Source: Frateuria defendens (GTDB taxonomy: Bacteria > Pseudomonadota > Gammaproteobacteria > Xanthomonadales > Rhodanobacteraceae). Taken from it: a stretch of 42,758 nt of DNA. Position numbers and translations under genes: made by a program. Positions 16,866-28,309 of the stretch are shown piece after piece. Positions within the stretch are counted from its first letter, which is position 1; the number at the start of each line of letters is the position of its first letter. The notes under the pieces are model-generated. The model made no database searches. It was not told the DNA's origin and saw only the letters and a program-made list of their open reading frames with translations. Location of the stretch: NCBI RefSeq assembly GCF_001182895.1, contig NZ_LFQR01000100.1:1-42758 (forward strand), given 5' to 3'.

Positions 16866-17807
16866 TCATTGCGGCCGGAAGGTAAAGGTGAGGTTGCGCT
16901 GGAACACGCTTTCGAAACCCTTGTACGGCAGCGGCTGGGCGCGCAGCACGGCGTTTTCCACCGAGCGCCTGCCCGCCTCGTCGTAGGGGCAGCTGGGATC
17001 GACCTTGGCGCTCATCACGTCGCCGCCGGGCAGCTGGGTGATGTGCACCACGCATGGAACCGACGGCATGTTATCCGGCCTTAACCAATTCTGCGTGACC
17101 GCGTTCTGAACCGCGGCCAGGTACTGGCCGAGCAGGCCGGTGTCCGGGCCGTTGGTGCCGGTCTGCCGCTGCGCCGCCGGCGGCAGGTCGGGCAGGCCGT
17201 CGTTCTTGGCGTTCTCCAGGTCCTTCATCTGCTGCTGGGCCTGTTTGGCCTTGTTGTCCAGCTTCTTGGTCTGCGAGGCGGCCGCGTCCATCTTGGCGAA
17301 CAGCTCGTCGATCTTCTTCTGTTCTTCCTTCTGCTTGGCCGCCTGGGCGTCCAGCTCGGCCTGGCGCTGGCGCTGTTTCTCTTCCTGCTCGTGCTTGGCG
17401 TCCTCTGCCTTCTGCAGGGCGTCGGCCACCACCTTTTCCTGGTCCTTGATGTCCGGGTGCTCGGGCGGCGGCGGCAGCGTCTTGACCACCGGCTTCTCCG
17501 GCTGGGGCGGCGGCGTGGGCGGCACGGCCGGCGGCGGCGGGGTGCTGTCGGGCACCGGCTTGGCCTTGATCGACTTGGGCGGCGGCGCCCCGGTGGGTCC
17601 GACCAGGGTGGCCTCGATCACCTGCCCCGGCAGCTCCAGCGGCTTGGCGCAGGCGATCGGGTTCCAGCTGGCGGGCAGGTGCAGCGCCTCGAACAGTTCC
17701 TCGTAGAACGAGCACGGCACGATCGCGAGCGCGAGGAAGCCCACGATGCCCAGATGCAGGATGGCGGAGACGACGACCGCCTTCGACGTGCCTTTACGGT
17801 CGTCCAT
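16866..17807 (-). CDS. tolA: Tol-Pal system protein TolA
   Basis: This 313-residue inner-membrane protein spans the periplasm and transmits proton-motive force from TolQR to TolB-Pal. A short cytoplasmic head (MDDRKGTSKA) precedes one membrane segment (about 10-30). A Pro-rich stretch (about 78-125) and a long charged Ala/Glu/Lys/Gln coiled coil (about 128-215) follow. The C-terminal TolA domain III (about 222-313) has the motif QNAVTQNWLRP and a likely disulfide between SVPCVV and DPSCPY. The central helix is shorter than in E. coli TolA. The start overlaps the end of tolR by 14 bases. Confidence 0.95.
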   Translation of the reverse strand: MDDRKGTSKAVVVSAILHLGIVGFLALAIVPCSFYEELFEALHLPASWNPIACAKPLELPGQVIEATLVGPTGAPPPKSIKAKPVPDSTPPPPAVPPTPPPQPEKPVVKTLPPPPEHPDIKDQEKVVADALQKAEDAKHEQEEKQRQRQAELDAQAAKQKEEQKKIDELFAKMDAAASQTKKLDNKAKQAQQQMKDLENAKNDGLPDLPPAAQRQTGTNGPDTGLLGQYLAAVQNAVTQNWLRPDNMPSVPCVVHITQLPGGDVMSAKVDPSCPYDEAGRRSVENAVLRAQPLPYKGFESVFQRNLTFTFRPQ

Positions 17808-18240
17808 GCGTCCCGCTCGACTCGGGCTGGCTCAGCAGGCCGATCTTGGACACGCCCGCCTGCTGCAGGATCGGCAGGATCAGGTACACCTTGCCGTAGT
17901 TGGCCCGCTCGTCGCCGGCCACCAGTACCTGCAGCCCGGGGTTGGCCTTCTGGTAGGCGGTGACGCGCGCCCGGAACTCCTCCGCGCTCACCGGCTCGCG
18001 CTTGGAGCCGGCGGTGCTCAGGTAGATCTGGCCGTTCTCGTCGACCGAGGCCACCAGCGGGTCCTTCTTGTCCTGCAGGGACTTGGCCTGGGTCTGCGGC
18101 AGCTGGATGTCCACGCCGAGGTTCATCATGGGCGCGGTGACCATGAAGATGATGAGCAGCACGAGCATCACGTCGATGTACGGCACGACGTTGATCTCGG
18201 ACTTGAGCTTGAAGCGCTTGTGTCGCGTTGTACGCAGCAT
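17794..18240 (-). CDS. tolR: Tol-Pal system protein TolR
   Basis: This 148-residue ExbD/TolR family protein forms the proton channel with TolQ. A basic N-terminus (MLRTTRHKRFKLKSEINVVP) precedes the single membrane helix YIDVMLVLLIIFMV. Asp23 in that helix is the protonatable residue, at the same number as in E. coli TolR. The periplasmic domain (about 45-140) holds the usual LVAGDERANYGKVY region. ATG at 18240 is 14 bases after the tolQ stop. The stop lies 14 bases inside tolA. Confidence 0.96.
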   Translation of the reverse strand: MLRTTRHKRFKLKSEINVVPYIDVMLVLLIIFMVTAPMMNLGVDIQLPQTQAKSLQDKKDPLVASVDENGQIYLSTAGSKREPVSAEEFRARVTAYQKANPGLQVLVAGDERANYGKVYLILPILQQAGVSKIGLLSQPESSGTHGRP

Positions 18241-18254
18241 CGCCCTGCCCTCGC

Positions 18255-18944
18255 TCAGGCCGCCGCTTCGTCGGCCTGGATCTGCCGCTGCAGCACGGAG
18301 GAGAACTCCTCCTGGAACACGTCGTAGCGCGAGGCCACGCGCTCGACCTTGTTGGCGTAGCGGTTGTAGGCCCACACCGCCGGGATCGCGGCGAACAGGC
18401 CCATGGCGGTGGCGATCAGCGCCTCGGAAATATGCGGGGCGACCACCGCGATGGTCACGTCCTTCATCTCGCCCAGGCCCTGGAAGGCGCCCATGATGCC
18501 CCACACGGTGCCGAACAGGCCCACGTAGGGGCTGATGGAGCCGACGTTGGCGAGGAACTCGAGGTTGCGCTCGAGCTTGCCCAGCTCGCGGGTGCTGGCC
18601 ACGCGCATGGCGCGCTCGGCGCTCTCCATCACCGTGCGCAGGTCGCGCACGCGGCGCTGGCGCTGGCGGGCGAACTCGCGGAAGCCGGATTCGAAGATCG
18701 ACTCCATGCCCCCGTTGCCCTCGCCGCGGCCGCTCACCTCACGGAACAACTGGGCCAGGTCGCCGCCGGACCAGAAGCGCTCCTCGAAGCCCTCCACGTC
18801 CTCGGAGGCGGCCTTCATCTGCGAGTACTTGCGCACGATGATGACCCAGGACAGGAAGGAGAACAGCAGCAGCACGAGCATTACCAGCTGCACGGGCAGG
18901 CTCGCTTCCGCGACCAGCTTGAAAATGTTCAGTCCACCGTTCAT
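18255..18944 (-). CDS. tolQ: Tol-Pal system protein TolQ
   Basis: This 229-residue MotA/TolQ/ExbB family protein has three membrane helices at about 17-37, 133-153 and 168-192. Thr146 in VGLFGTVWGIMGAF and Thr179 in LIATAMGLFAAIP line the proton path with TolR Asp23, matching Thr145/Thr178 of E. coli. The large cytoplasmic loop (about 40-130) is Arg/Glu-rich. ATG at 18944 is 30 bases after ybgC. Order ybgC-tolQ-tolR-tolA-tolB-pal-cpoB is the classic Tol-Pal operon. Confidence 0.96.
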   Translation of the reverse strand: MNGGLNIFKLVAEASLPVQLVMLVLLLFSFLSWVIIVRKYSQMKAASEDVEGFEERFWSGGDLAQLFREVSGRGEGNGGMESIFESGFREFARQRQRRVRDLRTVMESAERAMRVASTRELGKLERNLEFLANVGSISPYVGLFGTVWGIMGAFQGLGEMKDVTIAVVAPHISEALIATAMGLFAAIPAVWAYNRYANKVERVASRYDVFQEEFSSVLQRQIQADEAAA

Positions 18945-18974
18945 GGCTTAGAGGTTCTCCAGCGGGAGTAGTTG

Positions 18975-19394
18975 TCAGGAGGCGAGGCCGGGCATGGCGC
19001 CGTCCGGTATCCGCACCGGCACCATGCGCTGCACGTCCACACAGGCCACGCGCACCTGCGCGCGGAGCAGTTCGGTGCCGTCGTGCCGGCGGATCGACTG
19101 GGCGAAAAGGATACTGGCAGCGCGCCGTCCTTGGACTTCCACCGTCACCGTCAGTTCATCGTCCAGCCGGGCGGCCTTGAGGAAATCGAGCTGCATGGTG
19201 CGCACCAGGAAGGCCAGGCCCGTGCTCTCCTGCAGGTCCGCCTGGCCCACGCCCCGCGCGCGCAGCCATTCGGTGCGCGCGCGCTCGAGGAAGCGCACGT
19301 AGCTGGCGTGGTAGACCACCCCGCCCGCGTCGGTGTCTTCCCAGTAGACGCGGACGGGCCAGGCGAAGGCGGTGTTGGCGGGAATCGAAGTCAT
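18975..19394 (-). CDS. ybgC: Tol-Pal associated acyl-CoA thioesterase YbgC
   Basis: This 139-residue hotdog-fold thioesterase is the first gene of the Tol-Pal set. The 4HBT active-site motif is plain: YWEDTDAGGVVYHASYVRF, with the catalytic Asp22 and with His29 following. It acts on acyl-CoA or acyl-ACP in the cytoplasm and has been tied to phospholipid metabolism. The start MTSIPANTAFAWPVRVY is as expected for the family. 110 bases separate it from ruvB, and that gap shows nothing recognisable. Confidence 0.93.
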   Translation of the reverse strand: MTSIPANTAFAWPVRVYWEDTDAGGVVYHASYVRFLERARTEWLRARGVGQADLQESTGLAFLVRTMQLDFLKAARLDDELTVTVEVQGRRAASILFAQSIRRHDGTELLRAQVRVACVDVQRMVPVRIPDGAMPGLAS

Positions 19395-19504
19395 GGAGAA
19401 GGCCGAAGGGGAGATACGAGCCGGGTGCAGCGGGATACGGGATCAGGCACCGGCAGCCCGAAGCATGGCATGGAGCGCGGGGAGGATGCCTGCCTTGCCG
19501 GCCC

Positions 19505-20548
<1,044 letters not shown>

Positions 20549-20557
20549 TGAGGAGCC

Positions 20558-20640
20558 GGGAATGGGGAATCGGGAATGGGGAATCGGCAGAAGCTCCCCG
20601 GGCCATTCTACTATTCCCGACTCCCTATTCCCGACTCCCG
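20558..20640. repeat. Imperfect inverted repeat between kup and ruvB
   Basis: The left arm (20558-20587) is two rounds of a GGGAATGGGGAATC-like unit. The right arm (20612-20640) carries the complementary pattern with a few mismatches (TATTCCCGACTCCC units). Such GGGAATCGGGAATG elements are dispersed intergenic repeats in Xanthomonadales as I recall. The arms would fold into a long hairpin upstream of ruvB. Confidence 0.7.
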
Positions 20641-20645
20641 TCCAC

Positions 20646-22538
20646 TCAGATCTCGACCTGCGCCCCCAGCTCGATCAGCCGGTTGCCGGGGATCTGGAAG
20701 AACGCCGTGGCCGGCAGCGCGTTGCGGGCCAGGAAGGCGAACAGCTTGTCGCGCCACAGCGCCATGCCGGGGCGGCGCTTGTCCGCCACGATGTTCTCGC
20801 GCGAGAGGAAGAAGGTGGTGTCCATCAGGTCGAAGGCGAGGCCCGCGCGCGAGCACTGCGAGAGCGCCAGCGGGATGTTCGGATCCTCGGCGAAGCCGAA
20901 GCGCAGCTCCAGCCCGTAGAACTCCCCGCCCAGCTCGCCGATGTGGATGCGCTCCTCCGCCTCGGCCACCGGCGTCTCCAGCACCTCCACCGTGAGCAGC
21001 ACGTTGCGCTCGTGCAGCACCTTGTTGTGCTTGAGGTTGTGCAGCAGCGCATGCGGCACCGCGCGCTGGTTGGCGGTGAGGAATACCGCGGTGCCCGGCA
21101 CCCGCAGCGGCGGATGGTCGGCGATGTTCTCGATGAAGGGCTGCAGCGCCAGCCCGCCCTGCTTGATCTCGCGCATCACCAGGTCGCGGCCGCGGCGCCA
21201 GGTGGTCATGGTGGCGAACACCACGATGCCGAGCACCAGCGGGAACCAGCCGCCGTGCGCGATCTTGAGCATGTTGGCGGAGAAGAACGACAGGTCCAGG
21301 CAGAGGAAGAACGCGCCGGCCAGGATCACCGCCGGCCAGCCCCAGTTCCAGCGCTTGCGCGCCACCACCAGGGCGAGGAGGGTGGTGATGGTCATGGTGC
21401 CGGTCACCGCGATGCCGTAGGCCGCGCCGAGGTTGGCCGAGCTCCTGAACAGCAGGATCGCCACGATCACCATCACCAGCAGCAGCCGGTTGATGCCCGG
21501 CACGAACACCTGGCCCGAAAGCTCGCGCGAGGTGTGCACCACTGCCATGCGCGGCGAATAGCCCAGCGACATCGCCTCGCGCGTCATCGAGAAGGCGCCG
21601 GAGATCACCGCCTGCGAGGCGATCACCGCCGCCGCGGTGGACAGCACCACCATCGGATACAGCAGCGGCCCGGGCACCAGGCGGTAGAACGGGTTCTCGA
21701 TCGCCTGCGGCTCCACGATCAGCAGCGCGCCCTGGCCGAAGTAGTTGAGCAGCAGCGCGGGCAGCACGAAGCCGAACCAGGCCAGGCGGATCGGCTTCTT
21801 GCCGAAGTGGCCCATGTCCGCATAGAGCGCCTCGGTACCCGTCACCGCCAGCACTACGCCGCCCAGGGCGATGAAGGAGCTGCGGCCGTGGCTCTGCAGG
21901 AACTCCACCGCGTACCACGGGTTGAGCGCGTAGAGCACCTTCGGATACTGCGCGATCTGGTGGATGCCGAGCGCGGCCAGCGCCAGGAACCACACCACCA
22001 TCACCGGCGCGAACAGCTTGCCCACGCGCGTCGTGCCATGCCGCTGCACGGAGAACAGCGCCACCATGATCACCAGGCAGATCGGCACCACGTAGTCCGC
22101 CAGCGCCGGCGCGGCCACCTCCAGGCCCTCCACCGCGCCGAGCACCGAGATCGCCGGCGTGATCACGCCGTCGCCGTAGAACAGCGCGGCGCCGAAGATG
22201 GCGAGCCCCGCCAGCACCCAGCGCAGCCGGGGCACCGCGCCGATCGAGCGCTGTGCCAGCGCCATCAGCGCCATGATGCCGCCCTCGCCCTTGTTGTCCG
22301 CACGCATCACGAAGATCACGTACTTGAGCGAGACCACCATGATCAGCGACCAGAACACCAGCGACAGCACGCCGAGCACGGCGGACTGGGTGACTGTCAT
22401 CCCGTGCGTGCCGAGGATTTCCTGCATGGTGTACAGCGGGCTGGTGCCGATGTCGCCGTACACCACGCCGACCGCGCCCAGCGTGAGGGCGGCGAGGCGG
22501 CGCTTGGTTTCCGCCGCGGACAATTGCTCCTGGCTCAC
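20646..22538 (-). CDS. kup: Low-affinity potassium transporter Kup
   Basis: This 630-residue potassium:proton symporter of the KUP/HAK/KT family sits in the inner membrane. About twelve membrane helices fill residues 15-430, followed by a cytoplasmic C-terminal domain. The family signature [18 protein letters not shown] is at about residues 24-41, and [10 protein letters not shown] lies near 233. The start is GTG at 22538, seven bases after the ruvA stop; it gives [14 protein letters not shown] and then the first helix, and there is no better ATG. It is embedded in the ruvC-ruvA-kup-ruvB run, an order I remember from other Xanthomonadales. Confidence 0.95.
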   Translation of the reverse strand: MSQEQLSAAETKRRLAALTLGAVGVVYGDIGTSPLYTMQEILGTHGMTVTQSAVLGVLSLVFWSLIMVVSLKYVIFVMRADNKGEGGIMALMALAQRSIGAVPRLRWVLAGLAIFGAALFYGDGVITPAISVLGAVEGLEVAAPALADYVVPICLVIMVALFSVQRHGTTRVGKLFAPVMVVWFLALAALGIHQIAQYPKVLYALNPWYAVEFLQSHGRSSFIALGGVVLAVTGTEALYADMGHFGKKPIRLAWFGFVLPALLLNYFGQGALLIVEPQAIENPFYRLVPGPLLYPMVVLSTAAAVIASQAVISGAFSMTREAMSLGYSPRMAVVHTSRELSGQVFVPGINRLLLVMVIVAILLFRSSANLGAAYGIAVTGTMTITTLLALVVARKRWNWGWPAVILAGAFFLCLDLSFFSANMLKIAHGGWFPLVLGIVVFATMTTWRRGRDLVMREIKQGGLALQPFIENIADHPPLRVPGTAVFLTANQRAVPHALLHNLKHNKVLHERNVLLTVEVLETPVAEAEERIHIGELGGEFYGLELRFGFAEDPNIPLALSQCSRAGLAFDLMDTTFFLSRENIVADKRRPGMALWRDKLFAFLARNALPATAFFQIPGNRLIELGAQVEI

Positions 22539-22545
22539 GATCTCT

Positions 22546-23145
22546 TCAACTCCCCAGTGCGGCGCGCAGCGCCTTGCGGATGATGGCCTCGGCGCCGTCG
22601 CCGTCGGCGGCGACCTTCTGCACCAGCCGTGTCACCTCGGCCGGCTTGTAGCCGAGCTGCTGCAGGGCCACGGTGGCCTCGCCCGCCGCGTCGAGCGGCG
22701 CGCCGCCGGCGCCCGCGGGCAGGCCCGGCAGGCTGACGCCGATGCCCTCCACGCGGTCGCGCAGCTCCACCACGATGCGCTCGGCGGTCTTCTTGCCGAT
22801 GCCCGGGATCTTGGTCAGCGCCACCACGTCGCCGGCCTGCACCAGCCGCGCGAAGTCGGCGGTGGAGACGCCCGAGAGCACCGCCAGCGCGATCTTGGCG
22901 CCGATGCCGGAGACCTTCTGCAGGTTGCGGAACAGCGCGCGCTCGGCCTCATGCAGGAAGCCGTACAACGCCACGCTGTCCTCCTTCACCGCGTAGTGGG
23001 TGAGCAGGGTCACTTCCTTGCCGGTGGGAGGGAGGTCGTAGATGGTGGACATCGGCGCCTCCAGCTCGTAGCCGATGCCGCCCACCTCGACCAGCAGCCA
23101 CGGCGGCTGCTTGGACACCAGGATGCCGCGCAGGCGCCCGATCAT
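22546..23145 (-). CDS. ruvA: Holliday junction DNA-binding protein RuvA
   Basis: This 199-residue protein forms tetramers that hold the Holliday junction for RuvB. Domain I is an OB fold ([23 protein letters not shown]). Domain II has two helix-hairpin-helix motifs, [18 protein letters not shown] (about 78-95) and [19 protein letters not shown] (about 112-130). The flexible linker (about 138-152) is Gly/Ala/Pro-rich, and domain III ends the protein. The ATG overlaps the ruvC stop region by 4 bases, so translation is coupled. Confidence 0.97.
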   Translation of the reverse strand: MIGRLRGILVSKQPPWLLVEVGGIGYELEAPMSTIYDLPPTGKEVTLLTHYAVKEDSVALYGFLHEAERALFRNLQKVSGIGAKIALAVLSGVSTADFARLVQAGDVVALTKIPGIGKKTAERIVVELRDRVEGIGVSLPGLPAGAGGAPLDAAGEATVALQQLGYKPAEVTRLVQKVAADGDGAEAIIRKALRAALGS

Positions 23146-23663
23146 CGACCGCGCCTCCAGGCCGCGCGGGGGATGCCCACCCGGCCGAGGCTGGCGCGGG
23201 TGTGCGCGTGCGTCACCGCGATCGCCAGCGCGTCGGCGGCGTCCGCCTGCAGCGGCCCCTTGAGGCCGAGCAGCACGCCGATCATGTGTTGCACCTGGGT
23301 CTTGTCACCGCGGCCGCTGCCGACCACCGCCTGCTTCACTTCCGTCGCTGCGTATTCGTGCACCACGATCCCCTGACTCACCACCGCACAGATCGCGGCA
23401 CCCCTCGCCTGGCCCAGCTTCAGGGCCGAATCCGCATTGCGCGCCATGAACACGCGCTCGATCCCGCACTCGGCCGGCCGATGCGCGGCGATGATGTCAT
23501 TCAACTCGTCAAAAATGCGTTTCAGGCGCAGCGGGAAGCTGGCCTCGCCGGCCACCGCCAGCGCGCCGTGGAACACGTGCGTGAGGCGCCCGGCGTCGTC
23601 CACGTCGATGATGCCGACGCCGGTGCGCTGGCTGCCCGGGTCGATACCGAGGACGCGCGTCAT
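23142..23663 (-). CDS. ruvC: Holliday junction resolvase RuvC
   Basis: This 173-residue endonuclease cleaves Holliday junctions. The four acidic catalytic residues are visible: Asp8 in [11 protein letters not shown], Glu69 in GIERVF, and Asp141 and Asp144 in [14 protein letters not shown]. They match Asp7, Glu66, Asp138 and Asp141 of E. coli. Length is normal. It overlaps ruvA and follows yebC by 34 bases, so yebC-ruvC-ruvA forms the usual gammaproteobacterial order. Confidence 0.97.
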   Translation of the reverse strand: MTRVLGIDPGSQRTGVGIIDVDDAGRLTHVFHGALAVAGEASFPLRLKRIFDELNDIIAAHRPAECGIERVFMARNADSALKLGQARGAAICAVVSQGIVVHEYAATEVKQAVVGSGRGDKTQVQHMIGVLLGLKGPLQADAADALAIAVTHAHTRASLGRVGIPRAAWRRGR

Positions 23664-23697
23664 CGCGGGCAGCCCCTGCCCTGGCAGGCCGGCCGCC

Positions 23698-24426
23698 TCA
23701 CTCGCTCGTCGGCAGCAGGGCGTTGTGATAGACCTCGCTCACGTCGTCCAGCGCATCGAGCTTGGCCAGCAGGTCCTGCAGGGTCTCGACCGCCTCCTCC
23801 GGCACCGCCACGCGGTTGTTCGGGCGCATGCCCACGCCGGCGTGCAGCGGGTGCAGGCCGGCGCCGAGCAGCGCCTGCTGCACTGCCCCGAAGGCCTCCG
23901 GCGCGCACAGCACGGTGCTCTCGCCGTCCTCGTTGACCACGTCGTCGGCGCCGGCTTCCAGCGCCGCCTCCAGCACCTTCTCCTCCTGCGCCTCGTCGCC
24001 CTCGGTGGCGAAGGCCAGCTCGCCGCAGCGGGTGAATTGGAACGACACCGAGCCGCTGGTGCCCAGGTTGCCGCCGTGCTTGCTGAGCGCGTGGCGCACG
24101 TCGGCCACGGTGCGGGTGGCGTTGTCGGTGAAGCAGTCGATGATCAGGGCCACGCCGCCGGGGCCGTAGCCCTCGTAGCGCACCTCTTCCAGCTTGGCGC
24201 CGCCGTCGGCGCCGGAGGCGCGCTTGATCGCGCGCTCGATGTTGTCCTTGGGCATGTTGACCGCGAGCGCCTTGTCCACCGCCGCGCGCAGGGCCGCGTT
24301 GAGCGTCGGGTCGGGCACGCCGCCGCGGGTGGCGATGGTGATTTCGCGGATCAGCTTGGTGAACACCTTGCCGCGCTTGGCGTCTTCGGCGTTCTTGCGA
24401 CCTTCGATGGAGGGGCCTCTACCCAT
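23698..24426 (-). CDS. yebC: YebC/PmpR family regulatory protein
   Basis: This 242-residue cytoplasmic protein belongs to the TACO1/YebC family. It starts [20 protein letters not shown] and carries [16 protein letters not shown] and [16 protein letters not shown], both hallmark stretches. Family members have been described as transcription regulators; newer work links them to translation at difficult peptide motifs. The usual start MAGHSKW is replaced here by MGRGPS, as seen in several proteobacterial members. It is the first gene before ruvC. Confidence 0.94.
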   Translation of the reverse strand: MGRGPSIEGRKNAEDAKRGKVFTKLIREITIATRGGVPDPTLNAALRAAVDKALAVNMPKDNIERAIKRASGADGGAKLEEVRYEGYGPGGVALIIDCFTDNATRTVADVRHALSKHGGNLGTSGSVSFQFTRCGELAFATEGDEAQEEKVLEAALEAGADDVVNEDGESTVLCAPEAFGAVQQALLGAGLHPLHAGVGMRPNNRVAVPEEAVETLQDLLAKLDALDDVSEVYHNALLPTSE

Positions 24427-24492
24427 GGGCGATTCCTGAAGCGGGTGGCTGGATGGACAAGCGGGCGATTTTACCGCATGCCGCGGCCGCTC

Positions 24493-25140
24493 TCACGCCC
24501 GCGCCAGCGCCGGCGGGTGTGCGTCGAAGCGCCCCTGGCGCAGGAAGCAGGTCACCTGCCGCGCTACCTCGGCCGACAGCAGCAGGCCAGTATGGCTGGT
24601 TTCGACCACGCAATGGTCCGCCAGCCCCGGCAGGCGTGTCTCCTCCACCGCCACGGTGCCGTCGTGGCGGCCCTCCAGGTGGCCGAGCATGGCGCCCAGG
24701 CCGAGCGGCATGCAGCCGGCGATCATGCCGACCTCGCGCGGGCCGTCCCAGCGCTCCAGCCCCAGCTCGAGCAGGGCGCGATTGGGGCCGAGCAGCACCT
24801 CGCTACCGCGCCACCAGGCGGCGAAGGCGCGCGCCGCGGCGCTGCCCTTGAGCGGCGAGCCGAGGCAGACCACGCGCCCCGGCGGCAGCTCGGCGGCGGC
24901 GAGGCAGGCGCGCAGCGCCAGCAGGCCGCCCAGGCTGTGCCCGACCAGATGCACCGGCGAGGGCGCAAGCCCGGCGATGCGCGCCTGCAGCCGCGCCAGG
25001 ATGTGCTCCTGAGTGGCCGCCACGCTGCGGTAGTCGAAGCGGTGGACGCGGAAGCCCGCCTCCATCAACCGGCGGTGCAGCACGCCCAGCGCGAAACCGC
25101 GCATCCACAAACCGTGCAGGAGGATGACGTGGTCGGTCAT
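24493..25140 (-). CDS. Alpha/beta hydrolase, lipase-like
   Basis: This 215-residue hydrolase has a complete triad: nucleophile Ser69 in VGHSLGG, acid Asp160 in HDGTVAVEET, and His183 in SHTGLL. The oxyanion loop HGLWMRG at about residues 9-15 resembles bacterial lipase/PGAP1-like esterases. No signal peptide is visible, so it should be cytoplasmic. Substrate is unknown; an ester of a lipid or small acyl compound is likely. It lies between aspS and yebC on the same strand with gaps of 89 and 66 bases and is probably co-transcribed. Confidence 0.85.
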   Translation of the reverse strand: MTDHVILLHGLWMRGFALGVLHRRLMEAGFRVHRFDYRSVAATQEHILARLQARIAGLAPSPVHLVGHSLGGLLALRACLAAAELPPGRVVCLGSPLKGSAAARAFAAWWRGSEVLLGPNRALLELGLERWDGPREVGMIAGCMPLGLGAMLGHLEGRHDGTVAVEETRLPGLADHCVVETSHTGLLLSAEVARQVTCFLRQGRFDAHPPALARA

Positions 25141-25229
25141 GCGGGACGGGCGGCGAAGGACGTGTGGGCCGACGGTACCACGCGGACACCGCCGGCCGGA
25201 TGACAGGCCCGTGGCCGCTCAGCCCGAAG

Positions 25230-26999
<1,770 letters not shown>

Positions 27000-27115
27000 G
27001 CGCTTGGAACTCCGGAGCCGCAGGGGCGGCATGAAGACGTGGAAAAGTCCGGAATGGTAGCACCGGGTGCCCGCCGGCGAAGCGCATCGCGCCGGCGGGC
27101 CGCGGGGGAGGCCGG

Positions 27116-27661
27116 TCAGCGCCGGGTGATCACGAAACGCCCGCGGCAGCCGCGGTCGACCCAGATGCCGTCGCGGTTGACGCCCCAGTTGTAGCCCTCG
27201 CGGCAGCGGGTGTCGGAGTCGTTGTTGACCAGCCGCACGTCGCTGCGGCGATCCAGCCGCACCGGGCACAGGCGGTAGCGGCCGTCCACGCTGCCGCACT
27301 GGATGCTCACCTGGCCACCCCAGCCGGGACGATCGTCGTCGCCCCAGCCCGGCGGGCGGCCGCCGCCCCAACCAGGCCGGTCGCCGCCGCCCCAGCCGCG
27401 GGACTCGACGAACTGCCCGCGGCAGCCCTGGTCGACCCAGATGGCGCCGCGCTCGAAGCCCCAGTTCCGGCCGCGGACGCAGCGCGTCCTGGAATCCTGG
27501 CGCACCATGTCGGCGCCGCGCCAATCCACTTCGCAGCGCGCATAGCGGCCGTTGACGCTGCCGCAAGTGACCGTGCCGCGCTGCGCCTGCGCGGCGGGCG
27601 CCGCCATCAGCGAGAGGCCGGCGAGCAGGCCCATGGCCACACCCCAAAACACCTTGTTCAT
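27116..27661 (-). CDS. Secreted DUF3011 protein
   Basis: This 181-residue protein has a signal peptide with likely cleavage after residue 26 (APAAQA before QRG). It then has two copies of a DUF3011 module (about 30-86 and 118-177). Each has the pattern CGSvxGRYxxC, then TRCxxGxNWGxxRxxIWVDxGCRGxFV, giving four cysteines per copy and probably two disulfides. Between them is a low-complexity linker of Gly-Trp-Gly and Asp-Arg-Pro repeats (about 88-116). DUF3011 has no known function; the domain is common in Xanthomonadales. GGAGG lies eight bases before the ATG. It sits between fmdB and aspS. Confidence 0.9.
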   Translation of the reverse strand: MNKVFWGVAMGLLAGLSLMAAPAAQAQRGTVTCGSVNGRYARCEVDWRGADMVRQDSRTRCVRGRNWGFERGAIWVDQGCRGQFVESRGWGGGDRPGWGGGRPPGWGDDDRPGWGGQVSIQCGSVDGRYRLCPVRLDRRSDVRLVNNDSDTRCREGYNWGVNRDGIWVDRGCRGRFVITRR

Positions 27662-27764
27662 ACCCAGCCCTCCAGTTAAGGGAGCGCCACGCTAGCGGGC
27701 GGCCCCCAAACCGTCATTGAACAAGATTCTGCGCCCGGCGCGACGGCCTGGGCGAGAGGTTTTT

Positions 27765-28058
27765 TCAGTCGCTCGTCGGGGTGGACGGCGCCGGCGCCGG
27801 GGCCGGCGCGGGAGCGGCGGCCGAACTTCCCGAGGGCTCGCTGCGCTCGCCGGCCAGGTTGCTCTTCTTGTCGCCGTCCTTCTTGAAGTCCGTCTCGTAC
27901 CAACCGCTGCCGGCCAGGCGGAACGCCGGCGCGCTCAGGCGGCGGTGCACGCGCGGGGCGCCGCAGCTGGGACAGGTTTCGGGATCGGCGTCGGACAGCT
28001 TCTGCAGGCGGTCGAAGCGGTAGCCGCACTGGCCGCACTCAAATTCGTAGATGGGCAT
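27765..28058 (-). CDS. FmdB-type zinc-ribbon protein
   Basis: This 97-residue protein opens with the FmdB/CxxC_CxxC_SSSS zinc ribbon, MPIYEFECGQCGYRFD. Cys8/Cys11 and Cys29/Cys32 should bind one zinc ion. After residue 45 there is AGSGWYETDFKK, also conserved in this family, and then an Ala/Pro-rich tail that is likely disordered. The family is named after a putative regulator of formamidase genes, but its real role is unknown. It is often found just ahead of aspS, as here. The promoter at 28109-28136 drives it. Confidence 0.9.
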   Translation of the reverse strand: MPIYEFECGQCGYRFDRLQKLSDADPETCPSCGAPRVHRRLSAPAFRLAGSGWYETDFKKDGDKKSNLAGERSEPSGSSAAAPAPAPAPAPSTPTSD

Positions 28059-28108
28059 TCGATGACTCCGGGCCGGCGCCCCGCCGGGGGCACCGCATGA
28101 CTGCGCAG

Positions 28109-28136
28109 ATTATCGAGCCAATCCGGCCGATTTCAA
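28109..28136 (-). promoter_or_regulatory. Sigma-70 type promoter ahead of fmdB/aspS block
   Basis: On the minus strand TTGAAA (28131-28136, 5 of 6) and GATAAT (28109-28114, 5 of 6) are separated by 16 bases, about 50 bases ahead of the fmdB start. This is the best-matching housekeeping promoter in the window and heads the long minus-strand gene run. Confidence 0.7.
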
Positions 28137-28211
28137 TGCGAGGCGCCGCCAGCGGCGGCGGCCCTCCCCACGGCGGCAGCCGCAATACCTTGCGCACCCG
28201 CCGGTCGCGAC

Positions 28212-28235
28212 ATTTGGACACATAGACGTCCAAAT
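28212..28235. promoter_or_regulatory. Perfect dyad ATTTGGAC-N8-GTCCAAAT, probable operator
   Basis: The two 8-base arms match without error. The central part contains AGACGTCC (28224-28231), seven of eight to the MetJ box AGACGTCT; the adjoining octamers match poorly. It lies just upstream of the likely TonB receptor promoter and about 75 bases before the fmdB-side promoter, so it could control either. The binding protein is not known. Confidence 0.5.
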
Positions 28236-28240
28236 AAAGG

Positions 28241-28269
28241 TTTACCCACAAATTCTTGACGCATAGGCT
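28241..28269 (+). promoter_or_regulatory. Possible promoter of the first TonB receptor
   Basis: TTTACC and TAGGCT are spaced by 17 bases, 40 bases ahead of the ATG. TTGACGCAT inside this element also occurs at the promoter of the second receptor (30275-30283), which hints at related control regions. Confidence 0.35.
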
Positions 28270-28309
28270 GCACGCCCTTTCTCCCATGCTCGAACACGGA
28301 GTTCCACCG

